Shown here: one piece after another, positions 43,910-52,092 of the stretch
How positions within the stretch are numbered: position 1 is the stretch's first letter
Layout of the letters: each line of letters begins with the position of its first letter
Origin: UBA6168 sp039819485
GTDB lineage: Bacteria > Bacteroidota > Bacteroidia > Chitinophagales > Saprospiraceae
Reading direction: 5' to 3'
NCBI GenBank assembly: GCA_039819485.1
Contig: JBCBRY010000003.1
Location: 62,001 to 126,000, forward strand
Length of the DNA: 64,000 nucleotides
Position numbers and translations under genes: made by a program
The notes under the pieces: generated by a model
The model's input: the letters and a program-made list of their open reading frames with translations, nothing else
What the model was told of the DNA's origin: nothing
The model's database searches: none

Positions 43910-45778
43910 ATGTGTGGCATAGCAGGCATCATATCAAAAAATAACCAGCCCGGAAAAGAGTTGGCTATCCGTGAAATGACGGAAGCCATAGCGCATCGCG
44001 GGCCGGATGCCGGACAATGGTTTGTGAACGAGGATATTGCTTTCGGCCATCGGCGTTTATCCATTATTGACTTGTCTGAAGCGGCCAATCAGCCGATGTG
44101 GGACAATTCGGGGCGGTATGTGATTTTATACAATGGGGAGGTTTATAATTTTGAAAAGATTAAAAACGATTTGCCTGGGTACGATTTTAAAACAACTGGT
44201 GACAATGAAGTGGTGTTGGCCGCCTTCATTAAATGGGGCGCTGATTGTTTGCAACGGCTCGAAGGGATGTTTGCTTTTGCAGTTTGGGACACGGTAAAAA
44301 AAGAACTGTTTGCGGCAAGGGACCGCCTGGGCATTAAGCCGTTTTATTATTTCAAAAAAGAAGAGCTGTTTATTTTTTCTTCTGAATTGAGAGGGTTGTT
44401 GGCCAGTGGCATGGTGCCGAAGAAAATAAAGAAAACAGCGGTCAACGAATATTTAAATTACCAGACCATCCATGCACCGAATACGATTATTGAAAACGTT
44501 TTTCAATTAATGCCCGGTGAATTTGCGACGTTAAAAAAAGGTGAATTCAGGAAGAAGAAATATTGGTCGCTGGTACCCAAAAGCAAGGGTCTGAAAAACG
44601 GCTCCGCCAATTATGAGACGGTAAAAAAAGAAGTGCGCCGGCTGATGTTTGAATCGGTGGAAAAAAGACTGATCAGTGATGTGCCCCTGGGAGCTTTTTT
44701 GTCGGGCGGGATTGACTCTTCAGCCATAGTGGCAATCATGTCGGAAGTGTCAGAAAAACCGGCAGAAACCTTCTCCGTTGTCTTTGAGGAAAAGGAACTC
44801 GACGAATCGAAATATTCAAATTTAATTGCCAAAAAATACAAAACCAACCATCATCCCATTTTATTAAAGCCGACCGATTTTCTGGACTCTATGCCAGCTG
44901 CCCTGGCTGCTATGGATGTTCCTTCCGGCGATGGCGTAAATACTTATGTCGTATCGAAGGTGACACGGGAGGCGGGTATTACAGTAGCGCTTTCCGGACT
45001 GGGTGGCGATGAAATTTTTGCCGGGTATTCCACTTTTATGTCCTATTATAACATGGTGAAAAAAGGATACCTGTGGAAAATACCGAAACCGATCCGGTCG
45101 GGCATGGCGGCAGTTTCCAATTTGTTGTTGAAAAGCCACCAGCGCTCAAGGGTCATGGAAATTGCCGGTGCTGACAGCACCGACGTAGAACATATATTTC
45201 CGGCTTTCCGCAGGATATTGACGCAAAAAGAAATTGGATATCCGACCAATAGCAGAGGGCAATCGGCAGACTGGGTGAAAAATATTTTAACCAGTCAGTC
45301 GGGAATTAATGAACTGCCGGTTTTTAGTCAAATTTCGGTTGCTGATATTTCGACTTATACGCAGAATATACTATTGCGGGATTCTGATCAGATGAGTATG
45401 GCGGTCGGGTTGGAGTTGCGGGTGCCGTTTTTTGATTATCAATTGGTGGAGTATGCGATCCAGGTTCCCGACCATTTAAAATACCCATCTTACGCAAAAA
45501 AATTATTAGTGGAATCTTTGTCCCCGTTAATTCCGGAAGAAATAGTACACCGGCCCAAATTGGGGTTCGTTCTTCCCTGGCGTTTTTGGATGAAGAATGA
45601 ATTGCGGTCATTTTGTGAAAAACGGTTGGGACGATTTAAAGAAAGAAATTTAGTGAGTGCCAAAAAAGTCGATCATTTATGGGATGCTTTTTTAAAAGGG
45701 AAAAATGATTTTCTCTGGTCAAGGCTTTGGATCTTGATCGTACTGGAAGATTGGTTGCAACGAAATATTGGAAGTTAA
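43910..45778 (+). CDS. asnB: AsnB-type glutamine-hydrolysing amidotransferase
   Basis: The 622-residue protein has an N-terminal class II glutaminase with nucleophile Cys2 (MCGIAGII) and a C-terminal asparagine-synthase domain with the ATP loop LSGGIDSSA from 264. SVVFEEKELDESKYS and GLGGDEIFAGYS are also conserved. In cell metabolism it makes asparagine; inside polysaccharide loci close homologues are thought to amidate uronic acids or other carboxylated sugars. The place between glycosyltransferases favours the second role, but the sequence alone does not decide. Confidence 0.92.
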   Translation: MCGIAGIISKNNQPGKELAIREMTEAIAHRGPDAGQWFVNEDIAFGHRRLSIIDLSEAANQPMWDNSGRYVILYNGEVYNFEKIKNDLPGYDFKTTGDNEVVLAAFIKWGADCLQRLEGMFAFAVWDTVKKELFAARDRLGIKPFYYFKKEELFIFSSELRGLLASGMVPKKIKKTAVNEYLNYQTIHAPNTIIENVFQLMPGEFATLKKGEFRKKKYWSLVPKSKGLKNGSANYETVKKEVRRLMFESVEKRLISDVPLGAFLSGGIDSSAIVAIMSEVSEKPAETFSVVFEEKELDESKYSNLIAKKYKTNHHPILLKPTDFLDSMPAALAAMDVPSGDGVNTYVVSKVTREAGITVALSGLGGDEIFAGYSTFMSYYNMVKKGYLWKIPKPIRSGMAAVSNLLLKSHQRSRVMEIAGADSTDVEHIFPAFRRILTQKEIGYPTNSRGQSADWVKNILTSQSGINELPVFSQISVADISTYTQNILLRDSDQMSMAVGLELRVPFFDYQLVEYAIQVPDHLKYPSYAKKLLVESLSPLIPEEIVHRPKLGFVLPWRFWMKNELRSFCEKRLGRFKERNLVSAKKVDHLWDAFLKGKNDFLWSRLWILIVLEDWLQRNIGS

Positions 45779-45812
45779 TGGTAGCTGTAATGACAGGATA
45801 CTTTCATGATTA

Positions 45813-45877
45813 ATTTCTCTGCGTGACCGTCAGGCTGACAAATTTCCACGCAGGACTCGCAAAGCTCGCAGAGAAAT
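45813..45877. repeat. Nested inverted repeat after asnB
   Basis: Outer 11-bp arms (45813-45823 and 45867-45877) are perfect. Inside lie TGCGTG/CACGCA and a GTCAG/CTGAC hairpin at 45829-45839. It sits in the middle of the 158-base gap before the GT11-like gene. Confidence 0.7.
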
Positions 45878-45936
45878 GCATACCACAAGTTTAATTGTTT
45901 GAAATAAAGTTGCGTAATACCGCTGCCAAAAAATAA

Positions 45937-46881
45937 ATGAAAAAGACAACCGTCATAGCAGATATTCCCCGTTGTGGTCTCGGCAATAAAATGCTGGTGT
46001 GGGCCAAGGCATATATTTTTGCCCGGGAATTCAATTTGCCAATGTATACTTTTGGTTGGGAACAATTTAATATCGGACCGTGGCTAAGGGGAGAAAAATC
46101 AAATCGCTACTATGCGGGATATTTCAAAAAAGAGGGGTCGGTGTGGCAGCGGCTAAAAGTAAAAAGCAGTTATCAGCGGGTCAGTGGCCATCTAAAAATG
46201 GTGGAGCCAAAAATTAAAGAATTAAATAAAATAAACCCTGCAAAATACCGCTTCATCGTTTTTAATGAAGTACCCAACTGGGATGATTTTTTTGGCGACA
46301 TTAACCAACACCGGAAACTGGTACGGGATGGGTTGATGGAGATGCTGGACCCGGCAGTAAAAAAAGAGTTGGATCAGCAGGCAGCACCAGGCATTGGCCT
46401 TCATATTCGCCTGGGTGATTTTCATAAATTAAAGGAGGGACAGGATTTTAAGGACGCAGGGGCCACCCGCACCCCTATTCCATATTTTCTGGATATGGTT
46501 AAGCAGGTCAGGGACATTGCCGGTGAAGAACTGCCGGTCACGATTTTTACCAACGGCAAAGAGCATGAATTGGGCGACCTTCTAAAATTACCCAATATTT
46601 CTATTGCACCAAAAAACTCAGACATTGTAGATTTGCTGCTTTTGAGCCATAGCCAGGTCATCGTGACATCCGCAGGGAGTACATTTGGCTACTGGTCGGG
46701 CTTCTTGTCAGAAGTTCCGATTATCATGCATCCCGATCATATTTGGGGAAGCATCCGGTCTGACGCGGACAATGAAAAATATTTTGAAGGAGCGTTGACG
46801 ACGCCCTATCCAAAATTGTTGATAGAGCGCTTGGTTAAGGTCCAGGAAAAAATCAAAAATCAAAAATCGTTAATCCTTTAA
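45937..46881 (+). CDS. GT11-like (fucosyltransferase-type) glycosyltransferase
   Basis: The 314-residue protein has three features of the GT11/GT23 fold: the start motif RCGLGNKMLVWAKAYIFA (compare GGLGNQMFQYA), the donor-binding HIRLGDFHK, and a late VTSAGSTFGYWSGFL block (compare SNSSFSWWGA). These enzymes are mostly alpha-1,2-fucosyltransferases, so a fucose or similar GDP-sugar donor is likely. The match is distant, so the sugar is not certain. The last codons lie inside the left arm of a palindrome. Confidence 0.7.
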   Translation: MKKTTVIADIPRCGLGNKMLVWAKAYIFAREFNLPMYTFGWEQFNIGPWLRGEKSNRYYAGYFKKEGSVWQRLKVKSSYQRVSGHLKMVEPKIKELNKINPAKYRFIVFNEVPNWDDFFGDINQHRKLVRDGLMEMLDPAVKKELDQQAAPGIGLHIRLGDFHKLKEGQDFKDAGATRTPIPYFLDMVKQVRDIAGEELPVTIFTNGKEHELGDLLKLPNISIAPKNSDIVDLLLLSHSQVIVTSAGSTFGYWSGFLSEVPIIMHPDHIWGSIRSDADNEKYFEGALTTPYPKLLIERLVKVQEKIKNQKSLIL

Positions 46882-46911
46882 CCGTTCATTAAAAAATGGA
46901 TTAACGATTTT
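46863..46911. repeat. Palindrome overlapping a gene end
   Basis: Perfect 14-bp arms (46863-46876 and 46898-46911). The left arm codes for the last residues (KSLIL region) of the GT11-like protein, preceded by repeated CAAAAAT words. It may terminate or process the transcript before the carbamoyltransferase gene. Confidence 0.75.
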
Positions 46912-46964
46912 AGGTATAAGAATTAAAACACTAATCTACCCCTGTAAAACGAATTAACTGTAAT

Positions 46965-48827
46965 ATGAAGATTTTAGGAATATCGGCATTTTACCATGAC
47001 TCGGCAGCTGCCATCATTGATGGTGAAAATATTATAGCTGCCGCACAAGAGGAGCGTTTTACCAGAAAAAAACACGATCCGGGGTTTCCGACCAATGCAG
47101 TGAAATACTGTTTGGAACATTCCGGTTTTTCCATTGATGAATTGGACGCCGTTGTTTTTTATGACAAACCGTTACTGAAATTTGAGCGCCTGTTGGAAAC
47201 CTATTATGGTTTTTCTCCCAAAGGGCTGAGTTCTTTTATCACGGCCATCCCGGTATGGCTGCGGGAAAAAATGTTTTTGAAAAGAATTATCCGTGAAGAG
47301 CTGGAAAAAATCCAGGATTATGACAAGCGGAAATTGAAAATGCTTTTTCCGGAGCATCACCTTTCCCACGCTGCCAGTGCTTTTTATCCATCCAATTATG
47401 AAGAGGCGGCCATCCTTACCCTCGACGGTGTGGGCGAATGGGCGACCGCTTCCATCTGTTACGGAAAGGGGAATAATATTAAAATATTGAAGGAATTGCA
47501 TTTTCCGCATTCCATCGGCCTGTTGTATTCTGCGTTCACTTATTTTCTGGGCTTTCGGGTCAATTCCGGTGAATATAAATTAATGGGACTGGCGCCTTAT
47601 GGCAACCCAAAAGATCCGCAGTTGCAGCAATTTATTGAAATCATAAAAGCCAATTTGGTCGACATAAAAGAAGATGGCTCCATCTGGCTCAATCAGGAAT
47701 ATTTTAATTACGCAACAGGTTTGCGCATGGTGAAAGATGCCAAGTGGGAAAAACTGTTTGGCTTTAAGCGGCGCGAGCCCGAAGACAAAATTGAGCAGAA
47801 ACATTCCAACCTGGCCATGGCCATTCAGCTTGTAACAGAGGAAATGGTTTTTGAAATGGCAAACGAAGCCAAGCGGCTGACGGGCTCCGATAATTTATGC
47901 ATGGCCGGAGGGGTTGCACTAAATTGTGTGGCCAATGGAAAATTAATGAAAGACGGGCCATTTAAAAATATATTTATCCAACCTGCTGCCGGCGATGCTG
48001 GCGGCGCATTGGGAGCGGCATTGGCGGCCAATTATTTATACTATAAAAACGACCGCCATGTAAATGGAGAAATGGACAAAATGAAAGGTTCTTATCTCGG
48101 CCCTGAATTTTCCGGCATCGATGTGGAACGCATGTCCAAAAAATACAAAGCCGTTTATAAAAAATATGACGACTTTGAAAAACTCGCTGAAAAAGTGGCC
48201 GAATTAATCGATAGGGGAAATGCCATCGGCTGGATGCAGGGACGAATGGAATTTGGGCCCCGTGCGCTCGGTGCCCGCAGTATCATCGGGGATGCGAGAA
48301 ACGAAGAAATGCAGAAGAAATTAAATTTAAAAATTAAATACCGTGAAAGCTTCCGTCCTTTTGCGCCGTCGGTTTTAGCAGAGGAATCGCAAAGCTATTT
48401 TAATATCAAGGGCGATTCTCCTTACATGCTGTTGGTGACCGATGTGCAGCCGGAACGAAAAGCGGAAATCCCGAGTAATTATTACGACATGCCAATGATG
48501 GATCGCTTATATGTGAAGCGTTCGGACCTGCCGGCCATCACGCATATTGATTTTTCGGCCCGTGTACAGTCGGTACACAAAGAGACAAATGAACGTTACT
48601 GGACGTTAATCGATAAATTCAAACAACGTACAGGATATGGCGTCATTGTGAATACCAGTTTTAACGTGCGGGGCGAGCCTATCGTTTGCACACCGGACGA
48701 TGCTTACCGCTGTTTTATGCGCACGGAAATGGATTATCTCATTGTCGGCAATTATTTGTTCACTAAAACGGAACAGCCAGAGTGGGATAAAAAAGACAAC
48801 TGGCAAGAAGAATTTAAGTTAGATTAA
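46965..48827 (+). CDS. NodU-family O-carbamoyltransferase (first copy)
   Basis: The 620-residue enzyme moves a carbamoyl group from carbamoyl phosphate, through an adenylate, to a hydroxyl. The N-terminal Kae1-like domain has YHDSAAAI (10-17) and metal ligands in EHHLSHAASAF (H131, H132, H135) with D154. The C-terminal domain carries GRMEFGPRALGARSI and RESFRPFAPSVL. Nod-factor, antibiotic and saxitoxin enzymes belong here. Its neighbours are two SGNH proteins, a DUF5989 protein and an SxtJ-like protein, a grouping shared with saxitoxin clusters. The target is probably a surface-glycan sugar. Confidence 0.93.
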   Translation: MKILGISAFYHDSAAAIIDGENIIAAAQEERFTRKKHDPGFPTNAVKYCLEHSGFSIDELDAVVFYDKPLLKFERLLETYYGFSPKGLSSFITAIPVWLREKMFLKRIIREELEKIQDYDKRKLKMLFPEHHLSHAASAFYPSNYEEAAILTLDGVGEWATASICYGKGNNIKILKELHFPHSIGLLYSAFTYFLGFRVNSGEYKLMGLAPYGNPKDPQLQQFIEIIKANLVDIKEDGSIWLNQEYFNYATGLRMVKDAKWEKLFGFKRREPEDKIEQKHSNLAMAIQLVTEEMVFEMANEAKRLTGSDNLCMAGGVALNCVANGKLMKDGPFKNIFIQPAAGDAGGALGAALAANYLYYKNDRHVNGEMDKMKGSYLGPEFSGIDVERMSKKYKAVYKKYDDFEKLAEKVAELIDRGNAIGWMQGRMEFGPRALGARSIIGDARNEEMQKKLNLKIKYRESFRPFAPSVLAEESQSYFNIKGDSPYMLLVTDVQPERKAEIPSNYYDMPMMDRLYVKRSDLPAITHIDFSARVQSVHKETNERYWTLIDKFKQRTGYGVIVNTSFNVRGEPIVCTPDDAYRCFMRTEMDYLIVGNYLFTKTEQPEWDKKDNWQEEFKLD

Positions 48828-48862
48828 TCACGGACTGAGCGCTAATTTAAAACCATGAAACA

Positions 48863-49924
48863 ATGTACCGTGAATACCCCCTATTTTCTAAATATAAAGT
48901 ACTTGCTTTATTCTTAATTAATTGCTTTATTTTCCTGATCGTATTCGGCTTTTTTGAAATGGCTTTGAGAATTGTGAAAGTCGGATACGGAAGTGCCCCA
49001 CTTGAAGGAAGTGTTATGCTGCACCACGAGCACCCCAAAAATTATAGTTTCTTAGTACATGATGTCGGAGGCGAATTTCAGGAGAACGCATTCGTGCATT
49101 ACGACGCGGAAGGGTTGCGGTTTAATCCAGGTACCGCCAAAAACGACGAAGACTTGCCTGTCTTTTCTTTCGTCGGCGATTCATTCGTGGAGGCGACCCA
49201 GGTCGCCTGGGAAAATTCATTTGTCGGTATTTTGGAAAATGACCTGATAGATAGAGGGAAGGTTAAAAATTTTGGTGTATCGGCTTATTCTCCAGTGTTA
49301 AGCTATTTACAATGGGATAGAATAGGGAAAAAGTACCAGCCCGGCTATGTCGTTCATCTTTTGTATTCCAACGATCCGAGAGAAGATAAAGGTTATTTTG
49401 AAAAAGCGGAATTTAGTGAGCAGGGGGAAATAGTCTGTGTGGAAGGTGTGAATACTAAAATGGCCAATTTGTTGAGGCGGTCCTATGTTGTCAGGTATTT
49501 GCGAAAAATGTGGTTGCACCTGGAATATAACCGAAAATACAAGGAGCAGGATGTTGTAAAGAGTGAGAGCAATAAACTGCTGGAAGAAAGCCCGGAATTA
49601 ACCGCGCTGACAGAAAAATACATCTTGAAATTAAAGGAAGAAGTGGAAGAAGCAAGCGGGAAATATATTTTATCAGCGGTTCCCTCAAAATATCGCCACA
49701 TCGGGGCGGTTGAGACAGAACAGGCCGAATTTGCACAAAAAGTAGAAGAGTGGGCCTTTGAAAACAATATTCTTTATATCGACTTGGTAGAACCTTTTAA
49801 AAATGCTGCTTCCAAAAATGAAGAACTCTTTTACAAAAAAGATATTCATTTCAACCTGGCAGGACATGAAGTGGTCGCCAAAACTATTTTGGAGTTTTTC
49901 GATGAGGAAATCGCAATGCAATGA
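48863..49924 (+). CDS. Membrane-anchored SGNH-hydrolase-like protein (first copy)
   Basis: The 353-residue protein has one N-terminal membrane helix (about 13-35) and an exported SGNH domain: FSFVGDSFVEA with serine S107, and the C-terminal DIHFNLAGHEVV with D327 and H329 as the rest of the triad. Such proteins act as O-acetylesterases or, when next to carbohydrate modification genes, as acetyltransferase-like enzymes. It begins 35 bases after the carbamoyltransferase gene. An out-of-frame ATG lies 9 bases upstream. Confidence 0.85.
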   Translation: MYREYPLFSKYKVLALFLINCFIFLIVFGFFEMALRIVKVGYGSAPLEGSVMLHHEHPKNYSFLVHDVGGEFQENAFVHYDAEGLRFNPGTAKNDEDLPVFSFVGDSFVEATQVAWENSFVGILENDLIDRGKVKNFGVSAYSPVLSYLQWDRIGKKYQPGYVVHLLYSNDPREDKGYFEKAEFSEQGEIVCVEGVNTKMANLLRRSYVVRYLRKMWLHLEYNRKYKEQDVVKSESNKLLEESPELTALTEKYILKLKEEVEEASGKYILSAVPSKYRHIGAVETEQAEFAQKVEEWAFENNILYIDLVEPFKNAASKNEELFYKKDIHFNLAGHEVVAKTILEFFDEEIAMQ

Positions 49925-50013
49925 AAAGAAAGATTGAAAAATACAAACACTAATCTAAAATCATGCTGCGGTATTTAAATGGTGAAAAAACACGATTGAT
50001 ATACCAAAGCAGT

Positions 50014-50144
50014 AAGTGCTTGAACATATTTGAGTTTAAGATTTTAGCGAGGTTATTTTTTTGATATTTTTTCCTTAAAATTTTTTAAGAAAAAATAGCG
50101 GAAGGAGAAGACGGAAAATTAAAATTAAATATGTCCAAGCACTT
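50014..50144. repeat. Wide inverted repeat upstream of the DUF5989 gene
   Basis: Arms 50014-50031 and 50127-50144 pair over 18 bp with one mismatch around 95 bases. The interior has a second A+T-rich hairpin (CTTAAAA/TTTTTTAAG around 50073-50090). The right arm ends 18 bases before the small gene. Confidence 0.75.
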
Positions 50145-50162
50145 GCAAAAAAAAAAATTAAG

Positions 50163-50312
50163 ATGGATTTTTTACAAGACCTCTGGAGTTTTATGAAAGA
50201 AAGGAAAAAGTGGTGGTTGTTTCCTGTCATTTTTGTCCTGTTGCTCATTGGTGTACTGATTGTCATTGGAGGCAGCAGTGCGGTAGCACCTTTCATTTAT
50301 ACCCTGTTCTAA
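50163..50312 (+). CDS. DUF5989 small membrane protein (SxtK-like)
   Basis: This 49-residue gene is easy to miss. It reads ATG to TAA at 50310-50312. The N-terminus is MDFLQDLWSFMKERKKWWLF, then one membrane helix (about 19-36) and the C-terminal SSAVAPFIYTLF. The charged KERKKWW before the helix and the ending AVAPFIYTLF are the hallmarks I associate with DUF5989 proteins, which sit next to carbamoyltransferases and SxtJ-like proteins. SxtK of saxitoxin clusters is a comparable short protein. The function is unknown; a small subunit of a membrane carbamoyltransferase complex is possible. Confidence 0.88.
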   Translation: MDFLQDLWSFMKERKKWWLFPVIFVLLLIGVLIVIGGSSAVAPFIYTLF

Positions 50313-50381
50313 ACTCAGGCTATGTTTGTTCGGGCGGTGCGAGCTGCCCGAACATTATCAAATTAAATTCAAATTCAGCCC

Positions 50382-50449
50382 AAAATTCAAAATCAAAAAT
50401 GCCTTTAAAAAATAATGAGTGTCTGCCTTTATTTTTGTATTTGAATTTT
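50382..50449. repeat. A+T-rich inverted repeat before the second SGNH gene
   Basis: Arms 50382-50400 and 50431-50449 match at 17 of 19 positions and are built from AAAATTC/CAAAAAT words. It ends 11 bases before the ATG at 50461. Confidence 0.7.
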
Positions 50450-50460
50450 AATTTCGATAA

Positions 50461-51609
50461 ATGAAAAAATTACTGTCTAATATACTGGCTTCCCTTTTCT
50501 CGTTGCTTATCCTGTTTGTTTTACTGGAAGTATCGGTTCGGCTGTTTGTGGATGAAAGCCTGTACATATTTTCCAATGTTTCAGACGACTGGGTCTTGGA
50601 CGCGGAAATTGGATATAAAAATAAGCCTGATTATTCCGAAATCAAAAGGCATAAGGATAAAATGGTAGAACTGCATACCAATGCAGATGGCCTGCAACCT
50701 GCCAGTTTAAAAAGGGAAAAAAAGAAAGGAGTCAAAAGGGTTATGCTTGTTGGCAACTCAACGGTGTTTGCCAGGGATGTGCCCGAACGGGAAAAAATAC
50801 ATTATTACCTCGACTCCATACTCAATGTATCAGATGAAAAATTTGAAGTAATCAATACTGGTGTGACCGGTTATTCTACGGATCAGTCATTGTTGACACT
50901 AAAACGGTACATTGAATTATATGCCCCGGATTATGTCGGATATAATTACTGTGTCAATGACCTTTATTATAATACTTCTGGATTTTTCAGCCGTATTTCC
51001 AAACCACATTATGAAATGAAAAACGGGGAATGGGTTTTTGTTCCGGGGGAGTCCGAAAAATCTATTCTAAACCAGAATATGTGGTTGCCAAAAAATATGA
51101 TCCAATTGTCCGCATTATATGGTTTGTTGCGTCCCTATATTCAAAGGGTGCGCATGAAAATGTCAAAGCAGACAGAATTGGACCAGGGTGGAGAATCGGT
51201 TTTTGCCATGTATAAAAAAAGCAATGAAGAGGAACCACTTTTTGGATTGTTGGAAAAATTAATGGTGGAAATGAAAAATACCTGTGACAAAAACAACGCA
51301 GCATTTTTTGTGTACACCCATCCAGAATTACGGGCAGTATGGCCCCCTTACCGCAAAGCCATCGGCCACGAAAATGTTGATCCATTTAGTGTCGAAAATA
51401 AATTGACTGAAATTGCCGAACGAAACGATTTTTCCTTTGTCGGCATGGTGCAGCATTTTATGGACAATCAGGAAAAAGGACCGTTCCATATTCTGCCCAA
51501 TGATCCCCATTGTAACGGTATGGGGTATTATCTGCAGGCAGAAGTCATATCTGATTTTATCCGGTCAAATGAAAGGCAACCAGAAATTGATTCGATAACC
51601 CTGGAATAA
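50461..51609 (+). CDS. Membrane-anchored SGNH-hydrolase-like protein (second copy)
   Basis: The 382-residue protein has an N-terminal membrane helix (about 7-30) and an SGNH-type domain. Block I reads VMLVGNSTVFA with the serine at S100, so the usual Asp of GDS is Asn. Block V is DPHCNGMGYY with D348 and H350. It is distantly like the first SGNH protein (48863), with the same topology, but clearly not a recent copy. The pair flanks the DUF5989 gene. Esterase or acyltransferase action on the exported glycan is inferred. Confidence 0.8.
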   Translation: MKKLLSNILASLFSLLILFVLLEVSVRLFVDESLYIFSNVSDDWVLDAEIGYKNKPDYSEIKRHKDKMVELHTNADGLQPASLKREKKKGVKRVMLVGNSTVFARDVPEREKIHYYLDSILNVSDEKFEVINTGVTGYSTDQSLLTLKRYIELYAPDYVGYNYCVNDLYYNTSGFFSRISKPHYEMKNGEWVFVPGESEKSILNQNMWLPKNMIQLSALYGLLRPYIQRVRMKMSKQTELDQGGESVFAMYKKSNEEEPLFGLLEKLMVEMKNTCDKNNAAFFVYTHPELRAVWPPYRKAIGHENVDPFSVENKLTEIAERNDFSFVGMVQHFMDNQEKGPFHILPNDPHCNGMGYYLQAEVISDFIRSNERQPEIDSITLE

Positions 51610-51615
51610 AATAAT

Positions 51616-51660
51616 TCGGATTGTTAATCCGAGCAACACTTTCTTGGATTAACAATCCGA
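51616..51660. repeat. CGGATTGTTAATCCG palindrome (second site)
   Basis: Perfect 15-bp arms (51616-51630 and 51646-51660); the left side also folds on itself. It shares an identical 18-base word (51616-51633) with 20646-20663, 31 kb away. It ends 21 bases before the SxtJ-like start. Confidence 0.85.
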
Positions 51661-51681
51661 GCTACGTAAAAAATAAATAAA

Positions 51682-52062
51682 ATGAAATTAAACGTTGATA
51701 TAAACAATCGAGCAAAACAATTGGAAACCTGTTTGGTCATTGCCACCGGTTTGATGGTTTTTTGGTTAATATTTAAAAAACCGGAATTAATTTACGCAGC
51801 CATTGCGCTCGGCGTCATTGGGGCTTTCATGCCTTTTCTCGCCAAGTGGGTAGCTTGGGTCTGGTATAAAATAGCTGAGATAATGGGCTATGTCATGTCC
51901 CGTGTTTTATTATCGATAGTGTTTTTTCTTTTCCTTTTTCCAATCTCCGTTATTTACCGCTTGTTCAATAAAGACACATTGCAATTAAAGAAAAAAGGAA
52001 ATTCTTATTGGACAGAAAGAGATCATTCCTATTCTGAAAAAGATCTTGAAAATGCGTGGTAA
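51682..52062 (+). CDS. SxtJ-like membrane protein
   Basis: The 126-residue protein has three hydrophobic segments (about 16-31, 34-55 and 66-92) and a polar C-terminal tail (LKKKGNSYWTERDHSYSEKD). The pattern LIYAAIALGVIGAF, WVAWVWYKIAEIMGYVMSRV and FPISVIYRLFNKD matches my recollection of the SxtJ family, found beside carbamoyltransferases. The tail phrase SYWTERDH is typical of it. No enzymatic motif exists, so it may anchor or assist the carbamoyltransferase at the membrane. It is the last member of the five-gene group. Confidence 0.82.
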   Translation: MKLNVDINNRAKQLETCLVIATGLMVFWLIFKKPELIYAAIALGVIGAFMPFLAKWVAWVWYKIAEIMGYVMSRVLLSIVFFLFLFPISVIYRLFNKDTLQLKKKGNSYWTERDHSYSEKDLENAW

Positions 52063-52064
52063 TT

Positions 52065-52092
52065 AATGGAAAATTAATTCTCCATTTCCATT
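52065..52092. repeat. Small palindrome running into a start codon
   Basis: Arms 52065-52072 and 52085-52092 (AATGGAAA/TTTCCATT) are perfect. The right arm includes the first two bases of the TTG start of the following glycosyltransferase gene. Confidence 0.55.

Noticed and set aside
46965..52062. A saxitoxin or other small-molecule toxin pathway
   Set aside because: Only the carbamoyltransferase, SxtJ-like and SxtK-like families are shared; there is no SxtA-type synthase or amidinotransferase, and the setting is a polysaccharide locus.
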